A stretch of DNA of 64,000 bases from Diphasiastrum complanatum. Lineage: Eukaryota > Streptophyta > Lycopodiopsida > Lycopodiales > Lycopodiaceae. Positions 59,113-64,000 of this stretch are shown here, piece by piece. The notes below the pieces were generated by a model. It was given only the letters and a program-made list of their open reading frames with translations, did not search any database and was not told where the DNA came from. Each line of letters begins with the position of its first letter. The first letter of the stretch is position 1. A program made the translations under genes and the position numbers. The stretch is from NCBI GenBank assembly GCA_029204225.1, contig CM055101.1, positions 39,719,627 through 39,783,626 on the forward strand, in the 5' to 3' direction.

Positions 59113-59540
59113 GCATGGCCTCAAGAGAATTATTAGAAAAGATGGTGGCATGTTTGCGTATCCCATCGTGTCCAAGATCACAAGAGCAAAACAATCATTT
59201 GAATGGGTATCAGAGGCACAAAGGAATGGATGGAATGTGTTGTTGGATGTATCTGGATTGGGAGTGAAAGCAATGGATGCTTTGGGGTTATCCCTTCACC
59301 GCCCAGACTTAATCATTGGATGCGATTCTACAGGCTTCGGGATGCATCCTCATAAAGAGGCACATTCTTAGACAACTGGGAGATTCATCCCGAGCTCGAG
59401 CCATGCGAATGGTAAAACTTGTGAGCTTCAATTCCAGCAACACTTTGGCATCGCCACCCCAAGGTGGAGGAGAACGCAACAGTCTTTCTTCCAGAACAGA
59501 AACCCCGAACCTTCCTAAGAGAAGCTTCTTTCGGGAAATT
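59113..59540 (+). pseudogene. PLP-dependent transferase (molybdenum-cofactor-sulfurase-like) fragment
   Basis: The plus-strand frame reads MFAYPIVSKITRAKQSFEW, NGWNVLLDVSGLGVKAMDAL and GLSLHRPDLIIG, then STGFG. From recollection this matches a plant family of MOCOS/ABA3-like PLP-dependent proteins, in which the same text continues with an SFYKVFG-type block holding the PLP lysine before PTGFG. Here about seven residues including that lysine are missing. Directly after, a frameshift leads to GCILIKRHILRQLGDSSRAR in another frame. No exons for the rest of the protein are nearby. It is a dead fragment, possibly a captured gene piece or retrocopy. Confidence 0.65.
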
Positions 59541-59727
59541 CAATGCAGCCGAGCAGAATGAAAACGGTGAATGTTGAGAGGAAGAAGCTTGCATAACCTA
59601 GGGAAATTCAATGCAGCCGAGCAATACAAAAACGGTGATTGTTGAGAGCAAGAAGTTTACATAAACTCGTAAAAAATTTATGACCCTCTTCTTGTTGTTG
59701 TCAATCCTCTTAATCCAAGATTTCATA

Positions 59728-60535
59728 ATGAGCACGATAGCCTCTTGCATGATAGCATGATATGTAGCAAGGAGCCCCTGTGGCTGTGTGAACTGCATCC
59801 ATCATAGCAATAACTGCATCTACAGGAGAATGCACATTTGCCCAGGTATCAGCGCTGCATTCCCCACCCAATCGGATCCTTTGATTACAGGCTCCATAAA
59901 CCCTCACAATGCATCAGGCTCCCAGCCTCCAAAGCTGTGAAAATCTCCTAAGGTTGCATATTCACATTCCACATCCATCACTACGTCTCTGCCATCTTTT
60001 CCATTATTGTCATCGGTTTCGTCAAAGATCCCAATGAGTTTTACTCCACATCCAGCTCTTCTGAAGTTCCAACAACAGCCCCAGATCCTTCCAATTTGGA
60101 CATGATTTTTGAATTCCACAAAGAAAAGTGTGCAATGATAGTCTCTTGCATGATAGCATGATATGTAGCAAGGAGCCCCTATGGCTGTGTGAACTGCATC
60201 CATCATAGCAATAACTGCATCTACAAGAGAATGCACATTTGCCCAGGTATCAGCCGCTGCATTCCCCACCCAGTCAGATCCTTTGATTACAGGCTCCATA
60301 AACCCTCACAATGCATCAGGCTCTCAGCCTCCAAAGCTGCAAAAATCTCCTAAGGTTGCATATTCACACTCCACATCCATCACTACGTCTCTGCCATCTT
60401 TTTCATTATTGTCATCGGTTTCATCAAAGATCCCAATGAGTTTTACTCCACATCCAGCTCTTTTGAAGTTCCAACAACAGCCCCAGATCCTTCCAATTCA
60501 GACATGATTTTTGAGTTCCACAAAGAAAAGTGTCT
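59728..60535 (-). repeat. 401-bp tandem duplication with open minus-strand frames
   Basis: Copy 1 (about 59728-60130) and copy 2 (about 60131-60533) are more than 90 percent alike by eye; period 401 from the GATAGCATGATATGTAGC word. On the minus strand each copy is largely open, with MEPVIKGSDWVGNAAADTWA and WANVHSLVDAVIAMMDAVHT; copy 1 carries an indel. Copy 2 stops at the copia LTR at 60536. I do not recognise the protein. It may be a duplicated exon of a decayed gene, perhaps the same source as the PLP fragment. Confidence 0.7.
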
Positions 60536-61365
60536 TGTGTGTTGAATTCACATGTGTGGACTGTCCACAACATGTACTTGTGATCTCCTAAGGTGTGTAG
60601 ATGCACCAAGATCAAGACTAGATTGAGATTCAAGATCTATCTTTGATTCTATGGCAAAAACACACTACTACATGCATTCAATCACTTCCAACTCTCACTC
60701 ACACGTGTGGGAAGTGTTCCAAAAGTAATCTAAATAAAAACAAGCTGCTCTCCTCAAGTAGAGAGAGAAAATCATCAATAGCTCTCGGGTAGAGAGAGAA
60801 ATCCAGAAAATCACTTACACTCAAAATCCACTCAATCTCAAAGTCAATTAGACTCAAATGAGGAGTACAATGATACTAGTAGATCCATGAGCTACCACTA
60901 TGCTTAACTATGATTGGACCACACTTTGCCATCTCTTAATCCTATTGGACCACTGATCCATGCACCTCTAAATTCTATTTGACCATTTTCAAGCAAACCT
61001 AAAATTCTATTGGACCACTCATGGTTTCACCTCTAAATCCTATTGGACCTCTTAAACTTCATCAAACAAAAGCATTACACTTGTCTACACTCTAATTGGC
61101 ACGAGTTTGGCCTCCTACTCTTTTTTTTTGGCTCAATAGTGGCATTACAAGTGGAAATGGATAATTTGCCATCTATGCCAAATTTGACCCTATCAACATC
61201 CTACACCTAAATGCATGACTATGAGATTCTATGAGACCCCTATATCAAACATTTTGATTTATTTTACAATCCTCCACATGTGGGAACATCCTCCACACAT
61301 GTGAAATTCACTTACAAACTTCTATCATAAAAAATACCAAGCTAGATTTTTGCCAATTTCTCACA
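60536..61365 (-). mobile_element. 3' LTR of the right-hand copia element
   Basis: On the minus strand it starts TGTGAGAAATTGGC right after a GAGGAGGAG polypurine tract and ends near ATTCAACACACA. It shares terminal words with the solo LTR at 22625. The lower boundary is uncertain by a few bases because of a TG repeat. Confidence 0.8.
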
Positions 61366-61374
61366 CTCCTCCTC
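61366..61374 (-). promoter_or_regulatory. Polypurine tract
   Basis: GAGGAGGAG, preceded by a run of T, directly upstream of the 3' LTR on the minus strand. Confidence 0.75.
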
Positions 61375-61491
61375 AAAAAATAGCTTGGAAAGGTACTATA
61401 TCACTTGAGAAGTTTGTAAATATTTTTCAGTGGATCCTTTGGTATGCATAAGAAGTGAAGATCAGCCAAGGGATCCATCATAGCAGCACCC

Positions 61492-62409
61492 TCACCATAT
61501 CCATGATAAGATCTCTTTGGTAGAGATATCTTGCCAATGCCTTTGAAGAGTGCTCCACCAATATGCCACTATGATCATGGGCTTCCTCCATGCTTGATGA
61601 TGATCTTTGCTTTGAAAGTTCCACTTGCATGATGGATGCACCATAAATAGAGAAATCTGAGGCTTCCAAGCCTCATAAGGATCATGAAGATCAAGATCAT
61701 AGGATGTGAAACAATGATGATTATCAAGATTATGCTTTCTAGCTTGACTAATCCACATACAATGAACTATATCCATGATGGATCTAATCTTGATATCAAA
61801 GACTACCTTGATCTTTTTGAGGCTAGTTACTCTCTCAAGGATGTAAGTGTCCACTTTGGATGCTTCACTTAATCTCAAGAGGAGTTTACAATTTGCCTCA
61901 AAACATGTGAAAACATGATTTTCGAAAAAGTGAGTACCAAGCTCGATCTTGTTCTTACTAGAACCAAGAGCATACTTTTGACAATACAATATCTTGCTTT
62001 CAAAAAGTATTGGAAACATATCTAAGTCAATAATGACAAGAAACATGTCCATACCATAAGCATCATACAAAACTAGTATAGCTTTTCTTGAACTTTGAGA
62101 TCCGAAAAATTCAATGAAGCAAAATAGCATTTCAAGCAAAGGAAGAGAAGCGTATATGAATATGTTGTAGTAGATACAACATGAAAGATGCCCCTCTTTT
62201 CCATGTAAGGTGAGCCATAAAGACTTGGCCATGCATCTTGAAGATCTTCTTGAAATCATATGAAGAAGAAACTCCTCCTCACACCTTGGCCCCATCATAA
62301 CTTGAATACCTTCAAAAAATATAACTTGTGATGCTTCTTGAGAAACCTTGATCTCGGCCACTTCCAAGATTAAATCTTCATGCAACATGACATCTCTATT
62401 CACAATCAC
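61492..62409 (-). CDS. Unrecognised 300-codon frame fused to copia pol remnant
   Basis: The first residues, VIVNRDVMLHEDLILE, are the copia block that normally precedes RT. The remaining 290 or so residues show no RT, RNase H or other domain I recognise. There are hydrophobic stretches (e.g. CCIYYNIFIYASLPLLEMLF). The frame is in register with the upstream protease frame and separated from it by a single TAA (62413-62415) and one sense codon. It occupies the place of RT/RNase H. It could be captured or scrambled sequence that stays open by chance, or a real accessory ORF. Confidence 0.4.
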   Translation of the reverse strand: MIVNRDVMLHEDLILEVAEIKVSQEASQVIFFEGIQVMMGPRCEEEFLLHMISRRSSRCMAKSLWLTLHGKEGHLSCCIYYNIFIYASLPLLEMLFCFIEFFGSQSSRKAILVLYDAYGMDMFLVIIDLDMFPILFESKILYCQKYALGSSKNKIELGTHFFENHVFTCFEANCKLLLRLSEASKVDTYILERVTSLKKIKVVFDIKIRSIMDIVHCMWISQARKHNLDNHHCFTSYDLDLHDPYEAWKPQISLFMVHPSCKWNFQSKDHHQAWRKPMIIVAYWWSTLQRHWQDISTKEILSWIW

Positions 62410-62412
62410 TTT

Positions 62413-63177
62413 TTAAATAGAGAGTGTAAAGACACTAAAGGCCTCCTTGATGGATGAGTATCCAATCATGATCCATGAGCTTGGATCATCCTGCCTTCTT
62501 GTTTCCAAGGGAATATGTGCAAAGCAAGCACTACCAAGTTCACTAAGGTGATCAACCTTAGGCTTTATCTTGAATAAAACTTCATATGGTGCTATTCCTT
62601 CAAGAGCTCCAATACTCCTCAAAGCTTTGATCTTCAATGGAAATTTCTTCTCAACATATGCTTTGAATAATAAGGAATAATCATACACCATAATACTTGA
62701 AGAGAGAAGATATGTGCATCTTGTGTGATCACCCTCCTTTGAAATATTGGACATATAAGAAACATCAAGAGATTTTGAACTCTCACTTGGATCCAATTTG
62801 TAGATGCCTTCAAATCTTGATCCATATGCAAGGATCTCACCGTCCTTCTTGATCACACAATTGTCAATATTGAAATTGACATCAAAACCACTATCAAGAA
62901 GTTGGCCAACACTTAAGATGTTTTTTGTAAGATTTGGGACAAAAAGAACATTGTTGAGAAAGAGATCTTTGGAAGATGCAAGCTTCAAGGGAATAATCCC
63001 TACTCCTTCAATATTGCACTCATGCTTACTTGCAATGTATATGGTCTTCTTGACTCCATCGTAAGGCATAATAGATGAAAAAGAGTGCTTGGAGCCACAC
63101 ATGTGTGAAGATGCTCCACTATCAATATACCATGAGACATCCTTGTTGAAGGTGGAAGAGGTGAAGCTTGATGCCAT
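62413..63177 (-). pseudogene. Copia protease and GAG-pre-integrase-like region, integrase core missing
   Basis: WYIDSGASSHM is the aspartic protease signature with the catalytic Asp. NVLFVPNLTKNILSVGQL is the typical following region. The frame then jumps to the post-integrase block TPYE-like APYEVLFKIKPKVDHLSELG and FAHIPLETRR...GYSSIKEAF. The zinc HHCC and DDE core of integrase are absent, an internal deletion that keeps the frame. It ends in a lone TAA. Confidence 0.8.
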
Positions 63178-63990
63178 AAGAGAGCCTTCTCCATCACTTG
63201 CAATATAGTCTTCTTTCTCATTGGTGATGTTGGCTTGATTGAGTTGATTCTACTTCTTGAAGCAATTGGTGGCATAATGGCCTTTCTTGCCACAATAAAG
63301 CACTTGATCTTCTTCTTCTTGAGATTTGAATTAGAAGCATGAGAGGTATCCTCCTCCTCTCCATCTTGGTCTTTAGCTTTGTCATTAGAGAAGTGATGGT
63401 GTTGCTTCTTACTCCTCTCTTTGTGCTTGGCAAATAGAACTTTGCCATCATCATGATTGAGTGATAGCTTGTCCATCCTCAAGAATTTGTACTCTTGTCT
63501 TGATTCTTCAGAAATAAGCACAATTTGAAGGGCCTCCAAACTTGGTAGCTCCTCCTTAATGGCATAGGATTGGACAAGGTTGTCATATTCATCTCTCAAG
63601 CCATTGAGAATGACTTGGACTAGCTCACTTTGATTGATTGAGTCACCAATACATGCAAGCTCCCTATGAATATCCTTAACTCTCAAAACATAATTAGATG
63701 CACTCTCATTACTCTTTTGACTACTTTGGAAGATTTGATTTCTAAGAGTGAGGAGCCTAAAGGTGTTCTTAGCCTCGTATAGACTTGAGACAATCCCATG
63801 CTTCCTTAAATGTAGAACAATCACAAATCTCCCTCAATATCTCATTAGAGACATTCATCTTAATGTAGTGGAGAGCCATCCTAGCTCTCTTCTTGTATTT
63901 TTGTACTTCTTGAAGTACTTGAGGCTCCTCCTCAATCCCAAGTACAATGTCTATCACATCTTGGAGTATCAAGATGGACTCCATCCTCAA
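63000..63990 (-). pseudogene. Copia gag with frameshifts
   Basis: The upstream piece (63990-63769) ends with CDCSTFKEAWDCL. After a frameshift the frame continues with YEAKNTFRLLTLRNQIFQ, NYVLRVKDIHREL and LNGLRDEYDNLVQSYAIKEE. A CFYCGKKGHYATNC zinc knuckle can be read near 63305-63265 in a different frame. At least two frameshifts break it. The 5' LTR should lie beyond the right edge of the window. Confidence 0.8.
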
Positions 63991-64000
63991 CTTCCATATT

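Overview
This is nuclear DNA from a plant, most likely an angiosperm. The evidence is a plant-type organellar SpoU methyltransferase with GT-AG introns, a plant alpha/beta-hydrolase, and dense plant transposons: Ty1/copia, Ty3/gypsy, hAT, CACTA, LINE-like and Helitron-like elements. Microsatellites are long, including (CT)n tracts of up to about 200 bp. A 15.5-kb intron stuffed with transposons suggests a large-intron genome; the species cannot be resolved from the sequence. Gene density is very low: two recognisable, apparently intact host genes in 64 kb, both on the minus strand.

Layout. At 1-5.2 kb there is AT-rich intergenic DNA with degenerate tandem repeats and three weak plus-strand exon candidates. 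At 5.2-6.3 kb lies an intact alpha/beta-hydrolase gene. At 7.2-16.2 kb is a compound of LTR-retrotransposon copies (LTR about 1.2 kb, internal part about 2.3 kb without gag-pol, so LARD-like) in both orientations, forming a large palindrome. At 16.2-26 kb are eroded pieces of copia, CACTA (TNP2) and gypsy elements, plus an unrecognised multi-exon reading frame split by a solo LTR.

At 27.7-52.7 kb is a six-exon gene for a SpoU/TrmH-family RNA 2'-O-methyltransferase of 441 residues. All splice junctions and reading phases fit, and all three SPOUT motifs are present. Intron 4 is 15.5 kb and holds nested insertions: a minus-strand copia element (30.4-42.4 kb) carries a 7.1-kb hAT element (32.7-39.8 kb, matching termini and an 8-bp duplication), which in turn contains a LINE-like ORF1 between long (CT)n tracts. 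A separate 177-bp hAT MITE with a perfect 8-bp duplication sits in the same copia. A 5S-rRNA-like sequence lies 0.4 kb past the gene's 3' end.

At 52.8-59 kb are two copies of a Helitron-like repeat, whose hairpin/CTAG-like end abuts the methyltransferase 5' end, together with minisatellites, a MITE-like element, a strong DNA hairpin and more microsatellites. At 59.1-59.5 kb is a frameshifted fragment of a PLP-dependent (molybdenum-cofactor-sulfurase-like) gene that has lost its lysine segment. At 59.7-60.5 kb is a 401-bp tandem duplication. From 60.5 kb to the window end is the 3' part of a minus-strand copia element with gag and protease, no visible integrase catalytic core or RT, and an unexplained 300-codon open frame before its 3' LTR.

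The two host genes have no evident functional link. The dominant story is how successive insertions expanded one housekeeping gene while its coding capacity stayed intact.
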